A DNA stretch of 18,701 nucleotides, from the NCBI GenBank assembly GCA_000316135.1, contig JH994095.1:31465-50165 (forward strand), read 5' to 3'. Positions 1-9,245 of the stretch are shown here, in pieces; positions within the stretch are counted from its first letter, which is position 1; each line of letters begins with the position of its first letter. The position numbers and the translations under genes were made by a program. Under the pieces are notes generated by a model. The model saw nothing but the letters and a program-made list of their open reading frames with translations. It was not told where the DNA came from and ran no database searches. This stretch comes from Trachipleistophora hominis. Lineage: Eukaryota > Microsporidia > Pleistophoridae.

Positions 1-845
1 TTGATATATACACCAAACTTACAAATAAATTAGAATTTAAATGAAACATCAAAGAAGGAACGGTATCAAGAAAAATTACCTGTTATTTATTAAGTGTGGA
101 TCTGTTTAATATAAAAGACACTTTTATTTATGTTTAAACCACATATCATAGTTGTTAGTTCCGAGTCCCTAACTTATGACAGAAAACGAGGATATAATCA
201 TGAGAAGTACACATTATAACGCGTATAATTATCTTAAAGTTCACTCTTTATGGAGAATTGATAAAAATAATTAAATTATTCTCCACTTTCCATGCTATAC
301 TAACTTATTGTTTAAACCAAAGGATTACTCTCGGTCGTTTAGAGACTTTTGCACTACTTAAAAGACAGGTTTGATATCTTTAATAGTACAATGGGTTGTT
401 TATATCTTACTAACCACCATGCACCAAACCGTATTATCTGCCTATAAGTTATACATTAGTTAATTGTACAGAAGCTTTTAATTATAAAATTCGTTTTTAG
501 ATTTATATTAAAAGATCAACTATTGAAAACCACGGTAAAAACATAATTGATATAGCAAACATGCCAGCCAACGTATGTTTGCAAGATAGTGATCAGATTT
601 AGTCCTCTCTAGAAATCGCATACCCACATTTTATCTCTTAAATAATCTTTTTCTACGGTAAATTAATATTAATATATGTAAACCTTTTAACCCACAGTTA
701 CCATTCACTTGCTCTCCTAACACACATTAATCAGTGAAAATGTTAGAATCGGCTCTGAAACGTACGAAAGTTTCATAATTAAAATTTGTAAATAAAAAAG
801 ATTATTTTAAAGAATTTTATGACTGCAAATTCAAATACCCTCAGA
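1..845. other. AT-rich spacer, no gene recognised
   Basis: No open frame with a recognisable protein was found on either strand. A 36-codon open stretch on the minus strand around 530-640 reads in a protein-like way but is too short to call. No tRNA A/B box pair was seen. The last 30 bases hold the start signal of the pyrophosphatase gene. Confidence 0.6.
838..840 (+). promoter_or_regulatory. CCC start-site motif of the pyrophosphatase gene
   Basis: ATACCCTCAGAATG places CCC five bases before the ATG at 846. The in-frame ATG at 819 has no such motif. In microsporidia CCC-like motifs lie just upstream of true starts, so this motif decides between the two ATGs. Confidence 0.6.
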
Positions 846-1685
846 ATGTCAGCATACGGGCGAAGAACAACTGGTAACAAGTACTCAGCACAGTATCAGG
901 TTTATGTTACGCTGGAGGATAAGATAATTTCCCCTTTTCACGACATCCCGGTGTATGCCGATCAGGACCACATCAACGTTGTTAATGAAATTCCCCGGTT
1001 CGAAAACGCTAAGTTTGAGATAAACAAGGAAAAGAAGATGAATCCTATAATGCAGGATGTTAAGAATGGCAAACCAAGGTATGTGGCAAATATATTCCCA
1101 TGCAGGGGATATCCGTGGAATTACGGTGCCATACCGCAAACATGGGAGGATCCTAGTGTTAAGAACACCAATACGAATTGTTTCGGTGATGACGATCCCT
1201 TGGATGTAATTGAGGTAGGAAATGTGACGAAGGAGGTTGGTGAGGTGTATGTTGCTAAAATTATAGGTTGTATTGGGTTGATCGATTCCGGAGAGTGCGA
1301 CTGGAAGATCATTGTGATCGATAAGCGTGACGAAAATGCCAAGCATGTGAATGATGTCAACGATTTGAAGTCAACGTTTCCAGGTTTACAAAATGTGACT
1401 TATAATTGGTTCATGAACTACAAGTTGGCAGATAACAAGCCAAAAAATTCATTTTTGGATTACGGCGAACTGAAGAGCAAGGAATTTGCCAAGAATATTA
1501 TCAAGGAATGTCATGAAAATTGGAAGAGGTTAATGAAAATTGAGCTAGAAACCAGTATATCGCGAGTAAATGCGCTCCAGAAGGAGCATCGCAGTGTTGA
1601 GGAGATTGTGATTAGTGATTCAGAAGGTTCTGTTGAAGCGGTACCGGACAGTTTAAACGGGTATTTCTATGTTAAAGAAGAGTAG
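846..1685 (+). CDS. IPP1: Inorganic pyrophosphatase, family I (soluble)
   Basis: Hydrolyses pyrophosphate to two phosphates with Mg2+, pulling nucleic-acid, tRNA-charging and lipid synthesis forward; expected in the cytosol. The product is 279 residues, close to the fungal enzyme. The signature DDDPLD is at residues 115-120. Counted from the ATG at 846, the active-site residues fall at E48, K56, E58, R78, Y89, Y93, D115, D117, D120, D147, D152, K154, Y192 and K193. These are the positions I recall for yeast Ipp1, so the whole catalytic set looks intact. An in-frame ATG at 819 would add nine residues, but the yeast-like start (Met-Ser-Ala-Tyr) and the CCC motif favour 846. The last 45 residues are divergent and acidic, as in yeast. 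It stands alone with long spacers on both sides. Family assignment is secure. Confidence 0.96.
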   Translation: MSAYGRRTTGNKYSAQYQVYVTLEDKIISPFHDIPVYADQDHINVVNEIPRFENAKFEINKEKKMNPIMQDVKNGKPRYVANIFPCRGYPWNYGAIPQTWEDPSVKNTNTNCFGDDDPLDVIEVGNVTKEVGEVYVAKIIGCIGLIDSGECDWKIIVIDKRDENAKHVNDVNDLKSTFPGLQNVTYNWFMNYKLADNKPKNSFLDYGELKSKEFAKNIIKECHENWKRLMKIELETSISRVNALQKEHRSVEEIVISDSEGSVEAVPDSLNGYFYVKEE

Positions 1686-1738
1686 GGTCGTCTTCTAATG
1701 ATTAAAGTACTTTTGTGTTTTTGCGTAATAATTTGTAA

Positions 1739-1744
1739 AATAAA
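1739..1744 (+). terminator. Polyadenylation signal AATAAA of the pyrophosphatase gene
   Basis: AATAAA lies 54 bases after the stop codon, inside an AT-rich stretch. This is the only good match before the next element. Confidence 0.4.
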
Positions 1745-1857
1745 ATCGATGTGAAACTACGAAGAATATTTGATATTGATATCAATATTGATCGCTTACG
1801 TTCTTCCTTAACTAAGTTATTGATGGGAAGATGAGCATATTGTCCTGATATAGCACT

Positions 1858-2073
1858 CAATGCACTGTTTTGGTACAAATTTTTTTATTAGAAATGTCTT
1901 CAAACCTTTTTTTTAACTCTTCCATACACTTTTTTAGTCCGTTAGGGCTAACATGGCCGTTGGTCTTTGATTCAGGAACTTTAGTATAAAACACCGGGGT
2001 TTTAATACTTAATGTAAAACTTGCCTGTCATAAGGGCGCCATCTTTAATTTTTATATAATACTTAACATTTAA
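1858..2073 (-). mobile_element. Tc1/mariner-like transposase relic (second and third catalytic blocks)
   Basis: Read on the minus strand, a block at 2073-2011 gives YYIKIKDGAL and, in the neighbouring frame, APL-stop-QASFT. This resembles the Tc1/mariner block around the second catalytic Asp (QDNAPxHTSL). The frame stays open to 1858 and then reads HVSPNGLKKCMEELKKRF, comparable to SPDLNPIENLWxxLK of the third block. Spacing from the Asp to the SP is about 32 residues, close to the roughly 28 of Tc1. One frameshift and one TGA break it. No terminal inverted repeats or TA duplications were found. The family name is inferred; the relation to the other copies in this window is visible directly. 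Confidence 0.5.
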
Positions 2074-2262
2074 ATAAAGATTTAGATTATTTAGAACACT
2101 TAATGATAAGCTGCCTTCATATACTTAAATAAACAGGTAAAGTATTTTAACACCAAAATGTAGTGCCGTGTTTTGGTATCAACATAAAAAATCGATAAAC
2201 TTGTATTTATAATTACGTTTTAGTGTTTATTTTTGAATATTTCTATTTGTAAAGGGTTTTAT

Positions 2263-2321
2263 GTGGCTGTAATGGTTAATTAGTAACATTGTTTTAAAAA
2301 ACAAACAAATTTTACAGCCAC
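2263..2321. repeat. 10-bp perfect inverted repeat with an inner hairpin
   Basis: GTGGCTGTAA at 2263-2272 is matched by its exact reverse complement TTACAGCCAC at 2312-2321. The 39-base interior holds a second stem, TTGTTTT (2289-2295) with AAAACAA (2298-2304). It could be a folded RNA, a cruciform or the end of a small transposon. It is not recognised as a known RNA. Confidence 0.45.
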
Positions 2322-2425
2322 GGATATTTTTATTTGTAATAATAAACAACTTCTCAGGTACATCATAACAATCAATACACAATAAATGTTTTTTAAACAA
2401 CATACTACACAGTGTGCCTTATTTC

Positions 2426-2752
2426 TCATTCTGATCGTTGTCTTTCACTGATGTTAGGTGACATCTTAAACTCAAAGTTAAATTCACCAACTCTCCTAAC
2501 AACAGTCAACTCACTATTGTACACTCTCAATCTTGTTTTAAAAAAGGTGGCATAGGCGTAGTTTATTGCGATAATATCGCCTAGGTCTAGAGATTGATTG
2601 AATATCGAGTATTCTATGGATCCGGTATCATCAGCAACCAGATACGAATATACTACGTCGTTATCTCTCGTCTTTATGTGTCCTAAGTTTTTTATTACCA
2701 TGAATGTTAGCTCGAAATTTTTGTTATACGCGTTTATGTCAGCTATTTTCAT
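2426..2752 (-). CDS. SOSS complex subunit B / hSSB1-like ssDNA-binding OB-fold protein
   Basis: Likely binds single-stranded DNA (possibly RNA) in DNA-break repair, in the nucleus. The 108 residues are almost exactly one OB fold. Matches to human hSSB1/SOSS-B1 run in order: VADDTGSI (39-46, family VADKTGSI), DLGDII (56-61, family QPGDII), YATFFKTRLRVY (67-78, family YASVFKGCLTLY) and VGEFNFEFKMSPNISE (88-103, family IGEFCMVYSEVPNFSE). The disordered C-terminal tail of animal proteins is missing. The frame stays open to an ATG at 2899, but those 49 extra residues cover a dispersed repeat and have no family match. TTACCCATTATG at 2752 carries the CCC start motif, so 2752 is chosen. No other SOSS subunit is seen nearby. 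Confidence 0.82.
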   Translation of the reverse strand: MKIADINAYNKNFELTFMVIKNLGHIKTRDNDVVYSYLVADDTGSIEYSIFNQSLDLGDIIAINYAYATFFKTRLRVYNSELTVVRRVGEFNFEFKMSPNISERQRSE

Positions 2753-2755
2753 AAT

Positions 2756-2758
2756 GGG
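2756..2758 (-). promoter_or_regulatory. CCC start-site motif of the SOSS-B-like gene
   Basis: On the minus strand TTACCCATTATG puts CCC three bases before the ATG at 2752. It rules against the upstream ATG at 2899, which lacks such a motif. Confidence 0.6.
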
Positions 2759-2821
2759 TAAGAATTTGTTCGATAAATTTAAAAATATGCTGGTGTATGA
2801 TGAGCATATATTTTTGCTTAC

Positions 2822-2890
2822 AAACGTAAGCATGTGTTTGGTTAGGTAGTGAAGATGAAGGAGACAATCAAACTTACTTTTTTGAAAAAA
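2822..2890 (+). mobile_element. Tc1/mariner-like relic, third-block copy
   Basis: The stretch GTGTTTGGTTAGGTAGTG with the following GATGAAGGAGACAATCAAAC aligns to copies at 6730-6780 (+) and 12790-12840 (-). In the transposase frame it reads VFG-stop-VVKMKETIKL, with TAG at 2843-2845 at the same place as in the other two. Its antisense strand supplies the false N-terminal extension of the SOSS-B-like frame. Confidence 0.45.
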
Positions 2891-2899
2891 TCTAAGCAT

Positions 2900-4982
2900 T
2901 TTAAAATGATACTAATATTTTATTGATGGTGTAATTTGAATAACATTCATTTTATCTTTTCTAAAATTTAGTTTTTATTGAATCAAATGCATGTAAAATT
3001 AATTACTAATATCTTGATGATAGAGCATTATAAACGTAACGTTTTATATAGAATTTTTTATATTAATATAGAGTTCTTTCTAAGAACGATTGTTGTCTCT
3101 TATTGTAAATATATATAACCGATTAATCACGGTGATATACTTGCAAAAAGATTTAAAGTTTTTTATTAATATTACCTTTCTGTTTAATTTTTCAACACAG
3201 TCTATTTTCTTCTTAATGCTATTTTACGATGCTGTTTCTAAAAAACGTTTTTTACGTGGTTCGTTTGCTACTAGGTAAAAACTAAAAATACGTCGCGTAT
3301 TTTTTATAAGCGTAAAAATGATTCAAACAATCATTTCTTTAAAATTTGATAATGTGGAGATCATAACTTTCCTCTTCTATAGTATAAGTTTTTACCTACC
3401 ACTTCTTTGTGAAAGATCTTATAGAAATACCTAAGAAGTTTTCAGGTCATCACATTGAATACAAGCATCGCTTTGAGAAACGTTCAAAAAGTAAAATCTG
3501 TGTTTGTTAATTTTGAGCAGAGAGGTGTAATACTATATAAAATATGCTTTTAGCGATCGAAAAAATGATATATTCTGCTGAATAAACACTTTTCCGCTAT
3601 GTTATGATAATAATGCAATGATATACTATTGTTATAAAAAAGGTTTTGTACATTTCGTGTCTCATCTGTTTGGTGAGGTAGACGCGAGATAATTAATAAA
3701 TAAACTTTTATTGTTGATTTTGATGGTATGTAACGTTGTATTAGAAGAGCGTGATGCTCTTCCTCCCTCAACTTTTATATCAAGTATATTTTTAAAGGAA
3801 CATTGCCCAGTAATAATATCTTAGTTACAACTGTAGAATAATATAATTGTGATTGAAGCTAAAGGTGAATTAATCAACAGTGTAAGTCGGAACTAAAAGC
3901 TTGGTGTTTCTAGGTGGAGCTAGGAATATCACAGAATCAATGATTTCAAACGAATAAATCACACAAAATTATCAATAAAGAAATAATTAGAAACTCTATT
4001 CATATTCATTTTATTTTAAATTTAAGACTTGTTTGTCATGGGAAGTCAATCTTTAATTAATATATAACATATTCTATCACTTCTCATAATGTTATCCTCA
4101 CGTTAGCAAAAAATTGTTTTTATCGTGCTGCTCTGCCACAGCCTCTAAAGTCTTTTCAGAACTATTCTTCAGGATTTCAAGCCGACATAACGACCAATAC
4201 TTAGGATTTACGTAAAGTAATTTCAAAAAAAACAACATTAACGCATCAATGACCGAGTAATTTCTTTTTTTTATAAATTAAATCATAGCCATTCTTTATA
4301 AGTCATTAATCATTATGTCAATAACTAAAAATAGTGATGATTGAATTATTCTTACATCATTATTAAAATGGAAATTAAATAAAATAAGTTCATTTACACT
4401 TAATATATAAGTTAGAATAGTTATCGTAATTTAAAATAGATTAGCCTTAGTACTCGTTATCATAAACGCAATCTTAGTTACGGTAGTTTAAATAGTAAAT
4501 TAAATTAATAGTATTGCCTTTTGATCTCATATATTGTTATTAAGAACCACTGAGCGTATTTTAAAACCTAACTTCGTGTATAATTTACATTTAACAACTA
4601 GCTTACTAATAAAAGTACCATCAAATTATTGATCAATAAATTGTATAATACGTATTTACCAAGATTAATATAACAGAAAGAATTCGTTGAAGTGGATAAA
4701 ATTCAATTAAAGATGTCCGAAGATAAGTAATTAATGAAAGGCCTGATATGTACTTTTTGGCGGGTATTAACATAATAAGAAATTGGTTAATAAAATAGTG
4801 CATATTTATTATATTTTTGTTTGATCTACATCCTACTGGCCAAAATTTTTGTTTAATATGCTGAATATTCATCAAATATTGCATGCTCACTTTTCTTTGT
4901 GAGAATAATTTTATTGCGTTTTATATCAAATAAGTCATCAATTTTTTCTTAATTTAAAATTTTTCTTTGAGGATAAGCCTAA
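2900..4982. other. Long AT-rich spacer with one transposon relic
   Basis: No supported gene. Open frames of 60-85 codons at 3090-3278 (+), 3550-3771 (-) and 4633-4890 (-) have no recognisable motif, and the first two lack an ATG start. One element-like block lies at 4018-4072. About 115 bases upstream of the membrane-protein gene are very AT-rich with no clear promoter motif. Confidence 0.55.
4018..4072 (-). mobile_element. Tc1/mariner-like relic, second-Asp block copy
   Basis: The plus strand here aligns over about 50 bases with 2011-2060 and 9914-9965 (shared core AGACTTGTxTGTxAT and CAATCTTTAATTAATATA). Read on the minus strand it gives ICYILIKD followed by a stop, then P-stop-QTSLKF in the next frame, matching the KD-xAPL-x-QTSLTF pattern of the sister copies. 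Two stops show it is dead. Confidence 0.45.
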
Positions 4983-5678
4983 ATGATAGAAACAACTATT
5001 TATGTTTCATTGATCTTCGTTGTATTTCTGATCGTTGTTTTTATATTCATCTTAGTATCATACGTTTATATCAGACATAGGAATTACTCATTGCTGAGCA
5101 AAATTGAGACAATAAGCGATATGTGCGTATTTATGGCAGACAAATCGTATCTCATAATTGAAAATTATAATAACAATCTGTGTGATATATTTATAATAAC
5201 AATATATTTAAAGTACGATATTAATGATAAACAAAAATCTAACGATTTGGACTGTTATCATACAAAACATAGTTGTGAAAATGTGATACAAATGACTGAT
5301 AACGACAGCTATTTGCTCATAGCAGCAATAGATAGGAAAGATACGAGCATTTTTATGTATAACAATGTCATATCAAAATGTGCACAATTCTTTTTTCCTA
5401 ATTTTTTGATATTTGATGTGCAAAAACTTATGAAGTTCATTTTTCATTCGGAATTGAATCACCATGTTGTTTGGTTAGTAGAATTTAAAGAACAAGATAC
5501 CGTCGTGAGTGTGCATTCACATGATGGTCAAGCGGTTATACATCATGACAAGATGCTAAAATTGAAAAATTTTGGAAATTTGGTAGGCAAATTTTTTGTC
5601 TTTTTTATTAATGGATTTAACTTGAAATACAGGCAGAATAAGAAAAAAAGGCATGAAAGTATAGTAAACAAGCAGTAA
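4983..5678 (+). CDS. Single-pass membrane protein of unknown function
   Basis: I do not recognise this 231-residue protein. Residues 5-30 form one long hydrophobic helix (signal anchor or uncleaved signal peptide) followed by Arg-His-Arg. The positive charges right after the helix suggest that the C-terminal 195 residues face the cytosol. That region mixes polar, Asn- and Asp-rich stretches with short hydrophobic strands and ends in a basic tail (residues 214-226, rich in Lys and Arg). No catalytic motif or repeat is visible. There is no CCC motif before the ATG; the nearest match is GCC four bases upstream, so start support is weaker than for most genes here. It has no near neighbours. Length, composition and the intact ATG favour a real, probably lineage-specific gene. 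Confidence 0.62.
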   Translation: MIETTIYVSLIFVVFLIVVFIFILVSYVYIRHRNYSLLSKIETISDMCVFMADKSYLIIENYNNNLCDIFIITIYLKYDINDKQKSNDLDCYHTKHSCENVIQMTDNDSYLLIAAIDRKDTSIFMYNNVISKCAQFFFPNFLIFDVQKLMKFIFHSELNHHVVWLVEFKEQDTVVSVHSHDGQAVIHHDKMLKLKNFGNLVGKFFVFFINGFNLKYRQNKKKRHESIVNKQ

Positions 5679-6696
5679 ATATCACTATGAGAATATAGGA
5701 ATGTTTTGATTTAGTTTGACAAATTTTGTTCTTCTACTTTTCATTTAAAATTTATTTGATATCATTGTACACACGTTTATAGGATATCTAAAAAACAAAT
5801 CTCACAATGTGACAGACGTTAATATTTCACTATCTGATAAAAACTTTACAAGATTCTTATTTCATCAATGAAATTTTTCAGTAATATTGGATGTTAACAT
5901 ATAAAAGTTTCTGATATTGCATGAAGTATCTTCCCGCTAGGTATACCTCCAAATAACCATATACGTAAATAAGTATTGATTTTCTTATGAAAAAGTCTTT
6001 CGTACATTGTTAGCATTGTTTTATTTTATATGTAATCATTGACAGAACTTATCTCGCAATGAACTTTGATTTGGTCTACAATCAACTGTATTCTCGTATT
6101 AAAAGTGTATTCTTATCGATTACTATACCTCTATGCATGCGTTTTTGTTCATTAAATTTGTTTTCAATACTGATTCTTGTCCATATGAGTCAAAAGTATA
6201 GATAAATTAAGATCTTTTGCTAAATCATTTACTATTCATTCTGTTATCTTAATTTGGCAAATAAATAAAATTATGATTATTTATAGATTATCTATAGCTT
6301 GTACAAAGTATTAGATTTAGCTTAGGTATTATGATAAATAAACAAATTTTTAATGAAAGAAAAATTATGGTTTTTTAAATTTAAAATCCTGTCAAAAATA
6401 GTTTTTTATTTTAGGATGTTTTTTTTCTAACTGACGTTCTTGTTCTCAAGTAATTTTTGTGTTCTTTCTATAGTTTTAATTGACGCTATCTTATTCTATT
6501 TTACTTCAGTACAACTTCTTTTAACAGTAAGTTTTATAATGGTGGATTTTTTCGTTTTGTTATTTAATAATAGTTGCTCTGATCCGCCTATAAAACGTAA
6601 TTAAATAAATGTACGAAAGAAATAAAATTTACTTCTGTTGTATTTACAATTCTCGTTTCACAGTGGTTATTTCTACATGTTTTTCATTTTCAGCAG

Positions 6697-6875
6697 AGGT
6701 TAAAAATCAATTTTTGATTCATAGTACAGACCAGAGGAGTGTGTTTGATTAGTTAGTGTGTATGAAGAAGATAATTAAACTATTTTTAGTTGAAAAAATT
6801 AATCGTGGCAACATTTCCTCTAACCGTCGAAAGTACACGATCACAGAGTGGGTTTTAGAACATGTAAGCGTATAA
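6697..6875 (+). mobile_element. Tc1/mariner-like relic, third block to C-terminus
   Basis: The frame from 6697 reads NQFLIHSTDQRSVFD, then TAG at 6750-6752, then LVCMKKIIKLFLVEKINRG and on to a stop at 6873-6875. Residues after the TAG include ITEWVLEHV, which resembles the final W-containing helix of Tc1-type transposases. The DNA from 6730 to 6780 aligns with 12790-12840 (-) and 2822-2872 (+). The TAG sits where the family has its conserved Trp of the LW..LK motif. Confidence 0.45.
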
Positions 6876-7139
6876 AAATATATAATTTTCATTTATTACC
6901 AGAATATAAAATGATTTTTCTTTTTTGAGGTGATATTTCATCTTGCTGATCGTTTCTTTATTAATATCGATGTTGTTATTCATACATTTCTGTATCTCTT
7001 CCGGTTCATGAGTATATTTTATTGTTATATTTATTTTCTCTGATTTTATTATTGTTATTCCTTGCATGTCATCACGTGTTGTATCTCTGATTCATATTTT
7101 GTCCTCGTGTTTTTGGCTATACTCAATAGTTATTTCCAT
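6855..7139 (-). pseudogene. Possible small gene split by one in-frame TGA
   Basis: An ATG at 7139 opens 15 codons, TGA follows at 7094-7092, and the same frame then stays open to 6855, with an ATG at 7067 starting a 70-residue part. The two parts begin alike (MEITIEYSQKHEDK and INITIKYTHEPEE), hinting at a duplicated beta-hairpin. No family was recognised and there is no CCC motif. Chance is a real alternative at this AT content. Confidence 0.22.
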
Positions 7140-7528
7140 GAATCAACGATTTTGAAGCTGTGATTAGTGCAGCGCACCAGTAAAGTTCGTTTTAGATGTC
7201 GTGAAAAACGTAGAAACTAATTAAAAGAACTTTCATAAAAAATTCAGTAGTTATTTCATTTAATGCCTAGGCTATGATGGTGTCATTACAAAACCTCTCT
7301 TAATAATAAATGAAAATAATGTTAGAATTAATTGTAAACAAGCAGAAAAGAACTTGCCTAACGTATCGCTCCACAAATCAGTACGAACCTTGAATTTAAA
7401 AGATAACTGATCAATTTAAAATTTGCTTTACTATCGATCACACACAGGTTATTTTATCTCAAAATCTTACACTTTGTAAGAAATTTCTTTCATCACATTT
7501 TTAACTTTGAGGAGCTACTTTTTTCACA

Positions 7529-7575
7529 TCTGTGGTGAAGAGAAATACTGTATGCTTAATTTTATACACCACAGA
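7529..7575. repeat. 9-bp inverted repeat (hairpin)
   Basis: TCTGTGGTG at 7529-7537 pairs exactly with CACCACAGA at 7567-7575, with a 29-base loop. GAGAAATACT after the first arm is nearly repeated after the second, so part of it may be an imperfect duplication. Function unknown. Confidence 0.3.
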
Positions 7576-8767
7576 GAAAATACTATGCCATTATGAGTCG
7601 CATGGTGAGCCTTGTTTTTCTGTTTTATTGTAGCTGTTCAAAATAATTGGTCTGCTATACAAACAAACACATTATAATTGAGACAAAACATGAAATGCGC
7701 AGTATAGTTTGATGCTTTGCTTTGTAATACTTTTTCAATCTTATCAAAGTAAGGTAAGTGGTCAAGTTCATATTTAAATTGGTTTATATTTCAAACACGC
7801 AGTAATCATATCTATCGAAATGTTTACTTTAGCTTAACAATGAACTGTATTGATCAATACTTGGTAGTGCTGTGATAAAATATTGGCTAGAGCAGCCATT
7901 AAAGTCGTAAGGAATACGAATTAAACGCTTTTTTTCAAAAATTAAAAATGCTATTTAAAACGCACCGATAGACCTGTTTTGGTTATTGTTCATGTACACG
8001 TATAATTAATTACGAGATGTTTGGACGGTCAGGGTCTTTTGTCTAGCCAAGAAGATGAACTCTTCTGAATGAATTAAATCACTGCTAATCATACCTAACG
8101 TATGGAAAGTACCTTTTATGTCAGTTAATTATAATGTATCATTCTTCATATGACGTTCCTAACGTATGTGGTTATTAGATATTTCTCATTGTATGGTATT
8201 ATAATAATTGACTGTAATATAATTTTATTCTTTTAACTTTGAATGCGTATCATTCGATAACAATTTGTTCATAATTTGACAGGAAGTGAAAGATAACCAT
8301 TTGCTCGGATTTAATAAAATACACGCTAAAGTGATTACAATACACGTAATATGAAAATATAAAGTATTAAAGCAATCATAAAACTATCATAATAGTGTAT
8401 TTATTGTTATTATGTTTCATTTATTAATTTAATGTATTTAATTTACCATACCAGTACCTCGCACGTACTTTATACGGTTATTTGATCGAGAATGGTATGG
8501 TCATTCACAAGGCTTCCATCGTTCTTGTAGTTTTACTCAAAATAATTCCTTTTATAATTTTTGTCCCTTAAAACTTTTACATTTTTACAACTCTTTTTCT
8601 AAACACCAATTAAACATATTGTTACACCAATCGGGAAATCAAAAAGTTTTATCGTTCCTTAATATTCGTGTTTGTCCCGTTTATTTACATGTATTACTTA
8701 TCAGGGCACGTACCTTTATTTTGCCACGTACCTGTACGCAATTCTTATTTAATGTTTTCAAAAATTA

Positions 8768-8771
8768 CCCC
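8768..8771 (+). promoter_or_regulatory. CCCC start-site motif of the cofilin gene
   Basis: TTACCCCTCAATG places CCCC three bases before the ATG at 8775. It supports this start over the open frame that begins at 8619. Confidence 0.62.
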
Positions 8772-8774
8772 TCA

Positions 8775-9245
8775 ATGGTGGATGCAATGCCCAACAAGAT
8801 GGACGGCGTTTACGACCAGATTGCCAAGGTAAATAGACGAGAATCTACATATGTAATATTCCATGTACCAAACGTAAGGGATGCTCGTTTTCAGTTACTG
8901 GCAGTAGGCGGCTCGATCAACCCAGATGCAAGTAGATTGCCTACAGTTGATGATATAAGAAAAAGATTCGAGGAGTGTAGAGAAGAGGTTATCAAGTACG
9001 ATAGCTGTTACATAGTGTATGATTTCTACTTTAACAATGCCAATGGTGCGTCCAGGAACATTTTGATACTGATTTCGTTCATAAATGATGAGACCTGTCC
9101 AACAAATAAAAGATTCTTTTATTCGTCTCATTCACTAGAATTAGTAAATGACATCCACGCTGCCAAGCATATATCTGTTAATTCGCCAAGCGAGTTCACC
9201 TATGATTACTTTGAGGAAGTGTGCCGCAGTCACAAGAAAAATTAA
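8775..9245 (+). CDS. COF1: Actin-depolymerising factor / cofilin
   Basis: Binds and severs actin filaments and speeds monomer turnover in the cytoplasm. The product is 156 residues, slightly longer than yeast cofilin (143). The best matches are in the C-terminal half. CYIVYDFYF (78-86) fits the family CRYALYDATY strand. NILILISFINDETCPTNKRFFYSS (95-118) fits the [23 protein letters not shown] region. The following helix (119-131, LELVNDIHAAKH) is the actin-binding helix with its lead-in, and DYFEEVC ends the fold. The N-terminus MDGVYDQI (9-16) resembles the family SGV start, so a later Met is possible. The frame is open back to 8619, but the upstream 52 codons have no cofilin match and the CCCC motif marks 8775. 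The same frame is open for 102 codons past the stop (see the separate entry). Confidence 0.85.
   Translation: MVDAMPNKMDGVYDQIAKVNRRESTYVIFHVPNVRDARFQLLAVGGSINPDASRLPTVDDIRKRFEECREEVIKYDSCYIVYDFYFNNANGASRNILILISFINDETCPTNKRFFYSSHSLELVNDIHAAKHISVNSPSEFTYDYFEEVCRSHKKN

Larger units (their letters stand above)
5679..8774. other. 3.1-kb AT-rich spacer with transposon relic and broken frame
   Basis: Apart from the transposon relic at 6697-6875, the broken frame at 6855-7139, and the hairpin at 7529-7575, nothing could be supported. No tRNA or rRNA features were found. A short ACAGAGA stretch near 7571 was checked as U6 snRNA and does not fit. Confidence 0.5.

Noticed and set aside
819..845. Upstream ATG adding nine residues to the pyrophosphatase
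   Set aside because: No CCC motif before it, the extra residues have no match, and numbering from 846 agrees with yeast.
1894..2073. Plus-strand frame through the repeat (ATG at 1894, WPLVFDSG, later NVKLACHKGAIFN)
   Set aside because: The antisense reading matches transposase blocks in order, so the plus-strand frame is treated as its shadow; the similarity among copies on this strand follows from the DNA repeat.
3090..3278. 62-codon plus-strand frame
   Set aside because: No ATG start and no motif.
3550..3771. 73-codon minus-strand frame
   Set aside because: Starts with TTG, has no recognisable motif or start signal, and is within chance length at this AT content.
4633..4890. 85-codon minus-strand hydrophobic frame
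   Set aside because: No CCC motif, no recognised family; composition is what AT-rich noise gives.
7565..7620. U6 snRNA candidate from an ACAGAGA stretch
   Set aside because: The following AGAUUAGCAUGG segment and the 3' stem sequence are absent.
8619..8774. N-terminal extension of the cofilin frame
   Set aside because: The frame is opened by TTG, has no family match, and CCCC marks 8775.
2900..8774. CRISPR array or prokaryotic operon structure
   Set aside because: No regular direct repeats, and all recognised genes are eukaryotic and singly transcribed.
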